Source: Plantactinospora sp. KBS50
Lineage (GTDB): Bacteria > Actinomycetota > Actinomycetes > Mycobacteriales > Micromonosporaceae
Assembly (NCBI RefSeq): GCF_002285795.1
Contig: NZ_CP022961.1
Span: 682,001-746,000 of the forward strand
Length of the DNA stretch: 64,000 bases
Direction: 5' to 3'
This document shows, piece by piece, positions 43,064 through 52,511 of the stretch (its first letter is position 1; every line of letters begins with the position of its first letter). Under the pieces are notes generated by a model. The model was not told where the DNA came from. It searched no databases and saw only the letters and a program-made list of their open reading frames with translations. The translations under genes and the position numbers were made by a program.

Positions 43064-43363
43064 ATGTCGGCGCGACTGACCGGCACCGGTACGCCCACCC
43101 GGCCGCCCTGCTGCTGGGCCCGGGCGCTGCTGGCGGCACCACCGGAATCCGACGCGCCGCCCGATCGGGCGTGCGCGAAGCCGGGCTGTGCGGCGGGCGG
43201 CTGCAAGCGCTCGGACGACCGGCCGCTGCCGGGGCTGCCGGGCGACCCGCGATGGCTGGGCGAGATCGCCCGGCGCGTCCCGGAGCCGGCGGTCCTGACC
43301 GCCGCCATCCTGCGCCGCCTGGCCGAGGAGGGCATTCTGGACGAGGACGAGGGCAATGGCTGA
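43064..43363 (+). CDS. Hypothetical Cys-rich protein upstream of ECF sigma gene
   Basis: 99 aa. The N-terminal half has cysteines in PPCCWARAL and CAKPGCAAGGCKRS (a C-x4-C-x4-C spacing); the C-terminal half is a helical end (EPAVLTAAILRRLAEEGILDED). No TM. It overlaps the sigma gene by 8 bp, supporting translation in the same unit. It could be a metal-responsive partner of the sigma factor, which is inference; it might also be a spurious frame. Confidence 0.5.
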   Translation: MSARLTGTGTPTRPPCCWARALLAAPPESDAPPDRACAKPGCAAGGCKRSDDRPLPGLPGDPRWLGEIARRVPEPAVLTAAILRRLAEEGILDEDEGNG

Positions 43364-43913
43364 GCATCCCGACCATGGCTCGTTGCCCGCGCTTGCGGCG
43401 GCGGCCCGAACGGGCGACCGGGCGGCCCTGACCGAGTTGATCACCCAGACCAGCCCGACCGTCTGGCGGGTCTGCGCGGCGCTTGTCGACGTCGCGTCCG
43501 CCGACGACCTCACCCAGGACACCTACGTACGCGCGATCGGCGCTCTGCAGCGTTTCCGCGGGGATGCCTCCCCGCTGAGCTGGCTCATCGCCATCGCACG
43601 CCGGGTGTGCGCGGACGAGATCGCCGGTCGCCAACGCCGCCGACGGCTGGCCGACCGGCTGCAGATCCACCGCCGGGCGGACAGCGGGGAGCCGCTGCCC
43701 ACCGTCGCACTCTCCGTCGCGCTGGCTCAGTTGCCCCGGGACCGGCTGGAGGCGTTCCTGCTGACCGCCGTCGCCGGGTTCTCGTACGCCGAGGCCGCGG
43801 CCGTCTTCGACTGCCCGGTCGGCACGATCCGCAGCCGGGTCAGCCGCGCCCGGTCCGACCTGCACCGGGCACTCTCCGACGAGCCGGGTTTCGGTGGCCG
43901 GCTCACCGGCTGA
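43356..43913 (+). CDS. ECF RNA polymerase sigma factor in copper cluster
   Basis: 185 aa. Region 2 has ASADDLTQDTYVRAIGALQRF near residue 50 and PLSWLIAIARRVCADEI. Region 4 has LPRDRLEAFLLTAVAGFSYAEAA and CPVGTIRSRVSRARSDLHRAL. It is a group IV sigma factor without an obvious zinc anti-sigma gene downstream. It sits between the CopZ-like gene and the CopD/CtaG gene, so regulation by copper or cell-envelope state is plausible. Confidence 0.92.
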   Translation: MAEHPDHGSLPALAAAARTGDRAALTELITQTSPTVWRVCAALVDVASADDLTQDTYVRAIGALQRFRGDASPLSWLIAIARRVCADEIAGRQRRRRLADRLQIHRRADSGEPLPTVALSVALAQLPRDRLEAFLLTAVAGFSYAEAAAVFDCPVGTIRSRVSRARSDLHRALSDEPGFGGRLTG

Positions 43914-43977
43914 CCCGCCCCGCCGGAGCGAGGATCAGGATTCGGGGTCGCCGCGGCGAGGACGTACCCTGCCGGTG

Positions 43978-45942
43978 ATGCCCGCAGAGACCCGTGTCCG
44001 AGACGTGCGGCCCGCGACGGGCCGGCGCTGGTCGCGGCTGGCCCTCGGGTGCGCGGCCCTCGCCGCCGCCGTGGTGGCGGTCGTCAGTGTGGTGGCCGGC
44101 GCCTTCCCGTACGCGGTGCTGGGCACCGGCGACCCGGGAACGCTCGTCCGGGTCGCCGCGCCGCTGCTGCGGCTGACCGTGGATGCCGCGGCGACGGTGT
44201 GCACCGGCGCGCTGGTGTTCGCGGCGTTCTTCACCCGTCCCCAGCCGTCCGGGCTGGTCTCCCCGCCCGCGTTCGCGGCGTTGCAGACCGCGACCCGGGC
44301 CGCCGCCGCCTGGGCGGCCGCCGCGCTGCTGCTGTGGCCCGTCGACGCCGCCGCGACGGCCGGTGTGCCCCTGCGCCGCGTGCTGACCGTGCACGGACTG
44401 GCCGTGACCACCGAGGCCCTGACCGGTCCGAAGGCGTGGCTGGCAACCGCGGCCGCCGCCGGCGCGCTCGCGATCCTCGCCCGGCGTACCCTGCGCTGGC
44501 GGACGACCTTCACGCTGAGCGCCGTGGCCGTCCTCGCCACGCTGCCGATCATCACGGCCGGGCATTCCGCCTCGGACACCAACCACGACATCGCCACCGC
44601 GGCGATCGCGATCCACATCCCGGCCGCCGTTGTCTGGCTGGGCACGCTGCTCGCGCTGCTGCGTACCCGTGGCCTGGCCGGTGACCGGCCGGCGGCCCTG
44701 CGCCGGTACGGCCGGCTGTCGGCGGGATGCTGGTGTCTGGTCGCCTTCAGCGGCCTGGTGGACGCGGCGGTGCTGGCCCCCGGCGCCAGCCCGGTCACCA
44801 CCGGGTACGGGGCGCTGCTGCTGCTGAAGGTGGCGCTGCTGGCCGGGCTGGGCTGGGTGGTCCTGCGTACCCGGCGCCGCCTGCTCGCCGGCGACCCGGC
44901 CCCGCGGCGCCTGCTCGCCACGGAGCTTGCCGTCCTGGCGCTCGCCTTCGGATTCTCGGTCGCGCTCACCAACCTGCCTGCGCCGAAGTTCATCGACGCG
45001 GTCGTCTCCGGGCACCAGACGCTGCTCGGCTATGACCTGACCGCGCCGCCGACGGCGCTCCGGTTGATCGCCGACTGGCGCGTCGAGGTGATCTTCGCGC
45101 CGCTGTGCCTGCTGCTGGCCGCCGCATACCTGCGGGGCGTCCGCCGGCTCGACCGGCCGTGGCCCCCGGGGCGCACCGTCGCCTGGCTGGCCGGCTGCGC
45201 CGTGCTGATGGTGACGACCTCGTCCGGGATCGGCCGCTACGCGCCGGCCATGTTCAGCGTCGAGACCGTCGCGCACATGCTGATCGGCATGCTCGCCCCG
45301 TTGCTGCTGGCGTTGGGGGCGCCGCTCACGCTGGCGGACGCCGCGCTGCGGCCGGCACCGCCGGACGGGCTGCCGGGACCGCGGGAGTGGCTGTCGGCCG
45401 GGCGGGAATCCGTGTCGGTGCGGACGCTTACCCAGCCGGTCGTGGCGACAGTGGTCTTCGTGGCCACCCCGTTCCTGCTCTACTTCACGGCCGCCTACGA
45501 CCTGGCCATCCGCTACCACTGGGCGCACCTGGCGATGGACGTGTTCTTCCTGGCCGTCGGCTACCTCTTCGCCTGGACGGTGACCGGTCTCGACCCGACC
45601 CCCGCGCCGGCGCCCAGCCTGCTCCGGCTGGGTGTGCTGCTGGTCGCGATGCCGTTCGACGTGGTCTTCGGCGCCGCGATCCTGGCCAGCGGGCACATCA
45701 TCGGCGACGGTTCGGCGAGCGGCAACATGTACCGGGCGCTGGACCTGCCGTGGGTGCCCAGCCTGGCCGACGACCAGCGGCTCGGTGGCTTCCTGGCGCT
45801 GGTCACCAGCGAGCTGATCATGTTCGCCATGCTCGCCGTGGTGTTGATCCGCTGGCGGCCGGCCGCGGCCGAACCGGACTACCAGGAACTGCTCGACGAA
45901 CTCGCGCAGCGCCGGACCAGGCCGGCGTCCCTGGACGCCTGA
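43978..45942 (+). CDS. CopD / CtaG (caa3 assembly) fusion membrane protein
   Basis: 654 aa from ATG 43978. The first half (about 20-320) holds CopD-type helices with the His-containing ITAGHSASDTNHD and PAAVVWLGTLLALL. The second half (about 360-640) is a caa3_CtaG (DUF2) domain with SSGIGRYAPAMFSVETVAHML and YHWAHLAMDVFFLAVGYLF. The fusion is frequent in actinobacteria and is tied to copper import for cytochrome oxidase assembly. It lies 64 bp after the sigma gene. The C-terminus is basic and cytoplasmic. Confidence 0.9.
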   Translation: MPAETRVRDVRPATGRRWSRLALGCAALAAAVVAVVSVVAGAFPYAVLGTGDPGTLVRVAAPLLRLTVDAAATVCTGALVFAAFFTRPQPSGLVSPPAFAALQTATRAAAAWAAAALLLWPVDAAATAGVPLRRVLTVHGLAVTTEALTGPKAWLATAAAAGALAILARRTLRWRTTFTLSAVAVLATLPIITAGHSASDTNHDIATAAIAIHIPAAVVWLGTLLALLRTRGLAGDRPAALRRYGRLSAGCWCLVAFSGLVDAAVLAPGASPVTTGYGALLLLKVALLAGLGWVVLRTRRRLLAGDPAPRRLLATELAVLALAFGFSVALTNLPAPKFIDAVVSGHQTLLGYDLTAPPTALRLIADWRVEVIFAPLCLLLAAAYLRGVRRLDRPWPPGRTVAWLAGCAVLMVTTSSGIGRYAPAMFSVETVAHMLIGMLAPLLLALGAPLTLADAALRPAPPDGLPGPREWLSAGRESVSVRTLTQPVVATVVFVATPFLLYFTAAYDLAIRYHWAHLAMDVFFLAVGYLFAWTVTGLDPTPAPAPSLLRLGVLLVAMPFDVVFGAAILASGHIIGDGSASGNMYRALDLPWVPSLADDQRLGGFLALVTSELIMFAMLAVVLIRWRPAAAEPDYQELLDELAQRRTRPASLDA

Positions 45943-45980
45943 GCGCGGGCGAACCGGAACCCACCGCCGGCCGTCGACGG

Positions 45981-46056
45981 CGCGAGGCCATCAGTGCGGT
46001 TCGGGATGCTCGGCGCGGCGCGAGGCCATCAGTGCGGTTCGGGATGCTCAGCGCGA
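45981..46056. repeat. 38-bp tandem duplication in a convergent intergenic region
   Basis: Two adjacent 38-bp copies beginning CGCGAGGCCATCAGTGCGG differ at two positions near the end. A partial third trace, GGGTGCTCAGCGCGG, follows. It lies between the stop of the CopD/CtaG gene and the stop of copA. Confidence 0.85.
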
Positions 46057-46066
46057 CGCGGGGTGC

Positions 46067-48309
46067 TCAGCGCGGCCCGGGGCCGAAGCCGCGCAACCGC
46101 AGGCTGTTGGAGACCACGAGCAGCGACGACAGCGCCATCGCGGCACCGGAGATCAGCGGGTTGAGCAGCCCGGCGGCGGCGATCGGCAGGGCCAGCACGT
46201 TGTAACCGAACGCCCACGCCAGGTTGATCCGGACCGTGCGCAACGTCCGCCGGGCCAGGGCCACCGCGGTCGGCACCACGTCGAGATCCTCGCGGACCAG
46301 GATGACGTCGGCCGCGCCGATCGCCGCGTCGGTGCCGGTGACGACGGCCATCCCGAGATCGGCCCGGGCCAGCGCCGGCGCGTCGTTGACCCCGTCGCCG
46401 ACCATGGCCACCACCCGGCCCTCGGCCTGCAACCGCTGGATCGTGGCCGCCTTGTCGGCCGGCAGCACCTCGGCGATCACCTCGTCCACCCCGACCGCCG
46501 CGGCCACCGTCGCCGCGCTGGCCGCGTTGTCGCCGGTCAGCAGCACAGTCCGCAGCCCCATGCCGCGCAGCGCCGCCACCGCGCCCGCCGCGGACGGCTT
46601 CACGGTGTCGATCAGCACGAACCCGCCGCGAACCGCGCCGGCCACCCCGACCAGGACCACCGTGCCGCCCTTGGCCTCCCAGACCTCCCGCACGGCGGTG
46701 AACTCGGCCGGCGCGGTCATCCCGCGCTGGGCCAGCAGCCGGGGGAACCGACGACCACCTCCCGGCCGTCGACCTCGCCCTGCGCGCCCAGTCCGGGCAG
46801 CGCCGTGAACCGGTCCACCCGGGGCAGGGCGCCGATCTCGGCGAGCGCGTAGGCCGCGATGACCCGCCCGATCACGTGCTCGGCCGCGTTCTCCACCGCA
46901 CCGGCGTCGCCGAGCAGTCCGGCCCGGTCGGTGCCCTCGGCCAGCCACAGATCGGCCACCGTCATCCGCCCGGTGGTCACCGTGCCGGTCTTGTCCAGCA
47001 CCACCGTGTCGATCGCGCGGGCCGACTCCAACGCCTGGTGCCCCTTGATGAACACGCCCAACTGGGCGCCCCGCCCGGAGGCGGCCAGCAGCGCGGTCGG
47101 CGTGGCCAGACCCAGCGCGCACGGGCAGGCGATGATCAGTACGGCCAGGCCGACGCTGATCGCCCGCGCCGGCGTCGCCCCGGCCAGCGCCCAGCCCAGG
47201 CCGGTGGCCAGCGCCAGCGCGATCACCACCGGTACGAAGACGGACGAGATGCGGTCGGCCAGTCGCTGGACCCGCGCCTTGTCCGTCTGAGCCCGTTCGA
47301 CCATCCGCACCAGCTGCGCCAGGTGGGTCTGCGCGCCCACCCGGGTCGCCTCGACCACCAGCCGCCCGGCCACCGTGACCGTGCCGCCGGTGACCGGGTC
47401 GCCCGGCTCCACCTCCACGGGTACCGACTCGCCGGTCAGCGCCGAGCAGTCCACCGCGCTGGCGCCGTCCACCACCAGAGCGTCGGCCGGGATCGTCTCG
47501 CCCGGGCGGACCACCAGCCGGTCACCCGGTCGTACGGCGGCGGCCGGCACCTGCTCCTCGGTGCCGTCCGCGCGCAGCCGGGTGGCCCGCTTGGCGCCGA
47601 CCTGGGCCAGCGCCCGCAGCGCGTCGCCGGCGGCACGCCGCGCCTTCGCCTCGAACATCCGGCCGGCCAGCACGAAGACCGTCACGCCGACGGCCACGTC
47701 CAGGTACACCGACCCGGCCGGCTGGAAGAGCAGCCCCCACGCCCCGGCGCCGGGCGGCGCCGCACCGTCGTGGAACACGGTGAACAACGACCAGGCCGAC
47801 GCGGTGACGACGCCGAGCGAGACCAGGGTGTCCATCGAACTGCCGCCGTGTCGGGCGGCCTTGAGCGCCTTGGCGTGGAACGGCCAGGCGCACCAGGTGA
47901 CGACCGGCAGCGTCAGCGCCAGCAGCACCCACTGCCAGCCCGGAAACCGCAACGACGGCACCAGCACCAGGGTGATCGACAGGTCCGCCAGCGGTACGCC
48001 GAGCAGCAGCGCGACGACCAGCCGCCGCCACAGGTCCCGTACCCGGTCCGGGGCCTGCGGCGCGGCCGCCGGCTGCACCACCGTGGCGCCGTACCCGGCC
48101 CGTTCCACCTGGGCGATGAGCGTCTCCACCGTGACCGGCCCGGCAAGCTGGACCGATGCCTTCTCGGTGGCGAGATTGACGGTGGCGGTGACGCCGTCCA
48201 GCCTGCCCAGTTGCTTCTGCACCCGGGCGGCACAGGCCCCGCACGTCATTCCGGTCACCGCGAGCTCAAGCTCGCGGAGATCCGATTCCGGGAAAGTGGT
48301 GACCGTCAT
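46067..48309 (-). pseudogene. copA: Copper-translocating P-type ATPase CopA, frameshifted
   Basis: About 750 aa in two frames. From ATG 48309: HMA domain GMTCGACAARVQ, TM helices, TGES, the CPCALG transport motif, and the phosphorylation site DKTGT. The frame ends early at 46717, after VVVGSPG. The next frame begins RLLAQRGM and carries [12 protein letters not shown] and the last helices to 46067. One missing C in a five-C run at about 46740 explains the break. The HP motif of P1B ATPases is HV here (AEHVIGRVI). It would export Cu(I). Sequencing error or real loss cannot be told apart. Confidence 0.88.
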
Positions 48310-48551
48310 CCGTACCCTCGCCGCTGCCGTGTGATCGTGCAGCCAAATCTACGCAGCCTGCACCGGCGCCCGTGACCGGGTGCGCGATCTGGCCGGATGG
48401 TCGGTCGCAGCGTGGGTCGTCCGGCCGGGAGATCACCACGTGGCCAACCGCACCCGATTGCCCGGGAACTCCGGCTCCCGGTCCTCGGACCTACCGCCAT
48501 GCAGATACCTTCAGCAAGCGGCGCCGTTCGGCGAGTTCAGGGTGTGGCGTC

Positions 48552-49157
48552 GTGACCGGCGGCTGGATTCCGGCCTGGGCCGCGAACGTGTGGAGCGTGC
48601 TGTTCTTCGTCATCGCCCTGGTGCATGGCTGGCACCTCGCGTGGGCGGCGGGTCAGGCCCGGTTCTGGCACCTCGCCCACCTCCTGATGGCGCTCGGCAT
48701 GATGGACATGTTCTGGCCCGCCGGGCGGATGCCGGTGGGTGCCGTTCCCGGGGAGATCATCTTCGGGGTCGCGGCGGTCGCCGTCCTCGGGTTCATCGCG
48801 GTGGCGGTGATCCGCCGCACGCCGCCGGCCGCCGCCTGGCTGCTGACCGCGTTCGACCTCGCGGCCATGGTCTACATGTTCGCGCTGATGTCGACGCGGT
48901 TTCCGGCCGCGATCACGGTGCTGCTCGCGGCGGCGTTCGTGGTCGAATCGGCCGGCTGGGCCACCGGGAAGCTGGTCCGGACCGCGCCGGCGCACGCCAC
49001 CGCGGCGAACGGTCAGCACCACGGCGGGGAGGTGCTGTCCATGCGGATCAGCCTGGCGCTCATGGGGCTGGGCATGGCCTACATGCTGCTCGCCATGCAG
49101 TTCGGGACGGACATGGGATCGAACATGCCTGGCATGCCGGGTATGCCCGGCATGTAG
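48552..49157 (+). CDS. DUF5134 membrane protein with Met-rich end
   Basis: 201 aa from GTG 48552. Seven hydrophobic segments, starting WAANVWSVLFFVIALVHGWHLAWA, are rich in His and Met (FWHLAHLLMALGMMDMFWPAGRMP). The C-terminus is a Met/Gly tail, GSNMPGMPGMPGM. DUF5134 is a seven-helix family of unknown function in actinobacteria. The His/Met content and position, divergent from copA, suggest copper handling; this is inference. Confidence 0.85.
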   Translation: MTGGWIPAWAANVWSVLFFVIALVHGWHLAWAAGQARFWHLAHLLMALGMMDMFWPAGRMPVGAVPGEIIFGVAAVAVLGFIAVAVIRRTPPAAAWLLTAFDLAAMVYMFALMSTRFPAAITVLLAAAFVVESAGWATGKLVRTAPAHATAANGQHHGGEVLSMRISLALMGLGMAYMLLAMQFGTDMGSNMPGMPGMPGM

Positions 49158-49213
49158 CCGCCCGATCGGCGGCACCGGAGCTCTCCGCCGACCGCCCCGG
49201 AGCCCTCGGCCGG

Positions 49214-49232
49214 CCCCGGGGCTGCCCCGGAC
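49214..49232. terminator. Short GC hairpin between convergent genes
   Basis: CCGGGG-CTG-CCCCGG with further partial pairing outside, between the stops at 49157 and 49257. Confidence 0.4.
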
Positions 49233-49256
49233 CGGTCGGCGGGCTTCGGGGGCCGG

Positions 49257-50171
49257 TCAGATGCGCACCGTGGTGGACAGCACCGGGCGGACGCCGGAGG
49301 CGGTGCGCAGTTCGAACGTCAGCAGCCAGTTGCGTCCCGCCGTGAGATTCGCGCTACCGATCGCCGTGTGCGTCGTGAGGGCCAGCATCGTGAAGGCGAC
49401 CCGCCGGCCCTGGCCGGTGTCCTCGGCCGTGGCCAGCCAATGGTGGACCGCGTCCGGCCGGCGTTCGTCCCCGGTCCAGCACAGGTGGATGATCGTGCCG
49501 GTGGTCTCGCGCTGCAACCACGCGTAGAGGGCGTGCGTCTTCGTGCTCATCACCACGGACTGCTGTTTCGGGCAGAACGCCTGTTGGTGGGCCGCCCGGG
49601 CGGTGACCGCCGGCACCGCGACGGCGACGAACAGGACGGGCACGAGGACCGAAGCGGCGAATGCGACCGGCAGGCGGTGACGCCGCCGGGACGCGCCCGG
49701 CGCGGGAGACACCTCCGGTCCGCGGTAGGCCGGCGAGAGAAGGTGTGCGCCGCGGTCCGCCTCGGTCGCGACGGAGGCGCCGTGACGCATCCGCGGACCC
49801 GGCCCACGCCGCCGTGCGGAGCGGAGCAGGGCCGTCACCGCGGTCGCGCTCGGCGCCGTTGCCCGGCCGCCGCGACGGCCGGCCGGACGATGAAGGACCG
49901 GACGACAACGGCCGAGGCCGACCGGGTACGCGCCTCCCCCGGCTGCCCCGTCCGGACCGGTTGTCCCGTCCGGACCGGTTGTCCGGCCCGGACCGGGTGC
50001 CCCGTCCGGACCGGTTGTCCCGTCCGGACCGGTTGTCCGGCCCGGACCGGGTGCCCCGTCCGGACCGGGTGCCCGGCCCGGACCGGGCTCGGTCCGACCC
50101 CGGGAGCCCGCCCGGACGAGGAGGCAGGCCGTCACCGCCACGATCACGGCCCCCAGTACCAGGATCTCCAT
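49257..50171 (-). CDS. Membrane protein with GPDGxx hexapeptide repeats
   Basis: 304 aa from ATG 50171. A hydrophobic N-terminal segment (MEILVLGAVIVAVTACLLV) is followed by seven or eight hexapeptide repeats of the GPDGTT/GPGRTT/GPDGAP type, then a basic linker. A second TM lies near 165-190 (FAASVLVPVLFVAVAVPAV). An extracytoplasmic domain of about 110 residues contains HLCWTGDERRPDAVHHW and WLLTFELRTASG, and has the look of a small beta domain. It is unrecognised as a family. The repeat is coded by an 18-bp DNA tandem array. Confidence 0.68.
   Translation of the reverse strand: MEILVLGAVIVAVTACLLVRAGSRGRTEPGPGRAPGPDGAPGPGRTTGPDGTTGPDGAPGPGRTTGPDGTTGPDGAAGGGAYPVGLGRCRPVLHRPAGRRGGRATAPSATAVTALLRSARRRGPGPRMRHGASVATEADRGAHLLSPAYRGPEVSPAPGASRRRHRLPVAFAASVLVPVLFVAVAVPAVTARAAHQQAFCPKQQSVVMSTKTHALYAWLQRETTGTIIHLCWTGDERRPDAVHHWLATAEDTGQGRRVAFTMLALTTHTAIGSANLTAGRNWLLTFELRTASGVRPVLSTTVRI
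49943..50086. repeat. 18-bp tandem array (8 copies, with 54-bp higher order)
   Basis: Eight adjoining 18-bp units of the form (T/G)TGTCCCGTCCGGACCGG. Units fall in the order A-B-C-A-B-C-A-D, giving a 54-bp super-repeat. It codes for the hexapeptide repeats of the surrounding gene and is likely to vary in copy number between strains. Confidence 0.92.
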
Positions 50172-50420
50172 CACGACACCACCTACCCGGATCGGTGCGG
50201 CCGCACCGGTCGTCGTGATAGTCGCGTTGGACGGTGCTGCGGTTCCCACCCCATCCGAAACGCTTGTCGCCGGGGGTGGCCAGCCGGCGGCGAGGACCCT
50301 GCGTCCCGTCCGGACCAGGATGAACGCGCCGGCTGACCACCTCGGCAGGGTCAGCGGATCAGAAGAGCGCTCCGATGCGGGTGACCCGCCGGCGGCGTTT
50401 CTCGACGGCAGGGTCCCCGG

Positions 50421-51380
50421 TCAGGAGGCGCTGTATCCGTTGAAATAGTGGACGCCGTCATGGGCGGTGTCGCCCGCCGCGGTTCTCCGGTTGGTGCTGA
50501 ACCAGAGCTTGTCCCCGTTGGCGACCCCCACGCCCTCGATCTCGAAGAGGTCCGGATACGCGCTGGAGGTGATCCGGAAGGACAGGTCGCTGGCCGCCTT
50601 GATCGAGCCGGAGGCGGTGGAGATGTTCCGGTAGACCAGAACGATGCTGACGTTGTTGTACGTCAGCGGGAAGTACAGGGTGTTGCTGCGGTAGCCGATT
50701 CCCTGGGTCGAGTACGAGGTGATGTTGCCGACGGTCTTCCCGTTGACCTGCGCATCCTCGATGTTCAGGCTGAAGGCGCTTGTCACATTGATGGTGCCGC
50801 TGGTCGCGGTCAGCCCGACCGAGCCCCGGTAGAAGCTCCGGCCGGTCTTGAAGAGGAAGTTGATGTTGCTCGCGTCCTTGCTGGTGATCGCCACCCCGGA
50901 CATGGACTTGTTCGCGCCGTTGTACTTGATCGTGTAGTTGCCCACCTTGTAGTACGTGGTTCCCACGTACTTGAGCTTCACCAGGCTCAGGCTGCCGGCG
51001 GTCATGGTGACGGCGAACATGTAGTAGTTTCCGTCGTTCGAACTCAGCGCGATGTCGTTCGCGTGGCCGAGATAGGTCGCGTAGCTCGTCCCGTTGTCGC
51101 CGTTGGTCATCAGCGTGGTACTGCCGTCGCTCATCCTGGTGCGGTAGATGACCGCCGCCGTCTCACCACTGTTGATCTTCACGGAGTAGGTGTACGTGGA
51201 CCCCACGGCGAATCCCTGCGCGGCGTAACAGCTGTTTGCGTTTCCGAGCGTCGCCATGGTGGTGTAGGTGTTGAAGTAACCCGTGCTGGCCGCGTTCGCC
51301 GGCGCGGCGGCGGCCAGCACCGTCGCGGCGATCGCCGAGGTCATGGCGACAGCCGTGACGGCCCGTTTGAGCATTGACAT
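50421..51380 (-). CDS. Secreted Ser/Thr/Tyr/Asn-rich protein, beta-propeller-like
   Basis: 319 aa from ATG 51380 with GGGAGGACGAGCG upstream. Signal peptide of about 31 residues (KRAVTAVAMTSAIAATVLAAAAPANA). The mature protein is rich in Ser, Thr, Tyr and Asn, with periodic beta segments (YLGHANDIALSSNDGNYYMFAV, NITSYSTQGIGYRSNTLYFPL, FEIEGVGVANGDKLWFSTN) that suggest a propeller of repeated blades. It contains a single Cys, near residue 50. No catalytic motif is seen. Its coding GC is below that of the neighbours. The family is not recognised by me. Confidence 0.75.
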   Translation of the reverse strand: MSMLKRAVTAVAMTSAIAATVLAAAAPANAASTGYFNTYTTMATLGNANSCYAAQGFAVGSTYTYSVKINSGETAAVIYRTRMSDGSTTLMTNGDNGTSYATYLGHANDIALSSNDGNYYMFAVTMTAGSLSLVKLKYVGTTYYKVGNYTIKYNGANKSMSGVAITSKDASNINFLFKTGRSFYRGSVGLTATSGTINVTSAFSLNIEDAQVNGKTVGNITSYSTQGIGYRSNTLYFPLTYNNVSIVLVYRNISTASGSIKAASDLSFRITSSAYPDLFEIEGVGVANGDKLWFSTNRRTAAGDTAHDGVHYFNGYSAS

Positions 51381-51594
51381 CGCTCGTCCTCCCGTGGTGG
51401 TCCCGTGGGCCGTTCGGTCCAGGGGTCGTGCCGGTGCGGCGCGGCCTTCCCGCCGCGTCCGTGCCAAACGCCCACGTCGATGCGTCGGTCCCGCGCTGAA
51501 CGGTGACTCAGGCACCTAGAGAGGATGCTGCACACCCTTGCGCGAGATCAAGTAGCACCCGGTCCATGATCGGCGGTGCCCGGGCGGTCTCGGC

Positions 51595-52476
51595 TCAGCG
51601 CCGCAGGGTGTTCTCCCGGGCCATGTGCGACAGCTTCTCCGGATTGCGCACCGCGTAGAGGCCGCCGATCCGGCCGTCGTCGACGCGTACCGCCACCACC
51701 ATGTCCAGTTCTCCGTTCAGCCGCACGATCAGCGCCGGGTAGCCGTTGACCTGCGCCGGCTCCATCGACGCCAGTCCGGCGATCCGGCCCCACCCGCCGG
51801 TCAGCAGCCGAGCCACCCGGTCGGCCCCGCTGATCGGACGCGGGATCGCCTGCTTGATCCCGCCGCCGTCGCCCACCAGCACGACGTCCGCGGCCAGGAC
51901 GTCGACCAGCGCCTGGAGGTCCCCGGTCTCGACGGCCCGCCGGAACGCGTCCAGCGCGTTGCGGGCCTGCGCCGGGGAGACGGTGCGACGGGGCCGGCGC
52001 GCCGCCACGTGCGCCCGTGCCCGGTGCGCGATCTGCCGGACCGCGGCGGTGCTCCTGTCGACCGTCTCGGCGATCTCGTCGTATCGGACGTCGAACACCT
52101 CCCGCAGCACGAACACGGCCCGTTCGGTCGGACCGAGCGTCTCCAGCACCAGCATCATGGCCATCGACACGCTGTCGGCGAGCGCGACGTCCTCGGCCAC
52201 GTCGGGCGCGGTGAGCAGCGGCTCGGGCAGCCACGCTCCGACGTAGGACTCCTTGCGGCGTCCGAGCGTGCGCAGTCGGGTCAGCGCTTGGCGGGTGGTG
52301 ATCCGTACCAGGTAGGCACGCCGGTCGCGGACCTCGTCGAGGTCGACGCCCGACCAGCGCAACCAGGTCTCCTGCAACACGTCCTCGGCGTCGGCGGCCG
52401 AGCCGAGCATCTCGTACGCGACCGTGAACAGCAGGTTCCGGTGGGCGAGGAACGCCTCGGTGGCCGGGTCCGCCAT
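51595..52476 (-). CDS. sigJ: ECF41-type RNA polymerase sigma factor, SigJ-like
   Basis: 293 aa from ATG 52476. Region 2 has GSAADAEDVLQETWLRW, region 4 has LGPTERAVFVLREVFDVRYDEIA, and a C-terminal SnoaL-like domain of about 110 residues follows. The ECF41 hallmarks are present: WLPEP in the inter-region linker and NPEKL (variant of NPDKL) near the end. In ECF41 factors this fused domain controls activity without an anti-sigma. It faces the carboxymuconolactone decarboxylase-family gene across a shared promoter region. Confidence 0.92.
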   Translation of the reverse strand: MADPATEAFLAHRNLLFTVAYEMLGSAADAEDVLQETWLRWSGVDLDEVRDRRAYLVRITTRQALTRLRTLGRRKESYVGAWLPEPLLTAPDVAEDVALADSVSMAMMLVLETLGPTERAVFVLREVFDVRYDEIAETVDRSTAAVRQIAHRARAHVAARRPRRTVSPAQARNALDAFRRAVETGDLQALVDVLAADVVLVGDGGGIKQAIPRPISGADRVARLLTGGWGRIAGLASMEPAQVNGYPALIVRLNGELDMVVAVRVDDGRIGGLYAVRNPEKLSHMARENTLRR

Positions 52477-52511
52477 GGTTGTCCCTTCGCCGCTCGGCTG
52501 CTTTCCCACCA

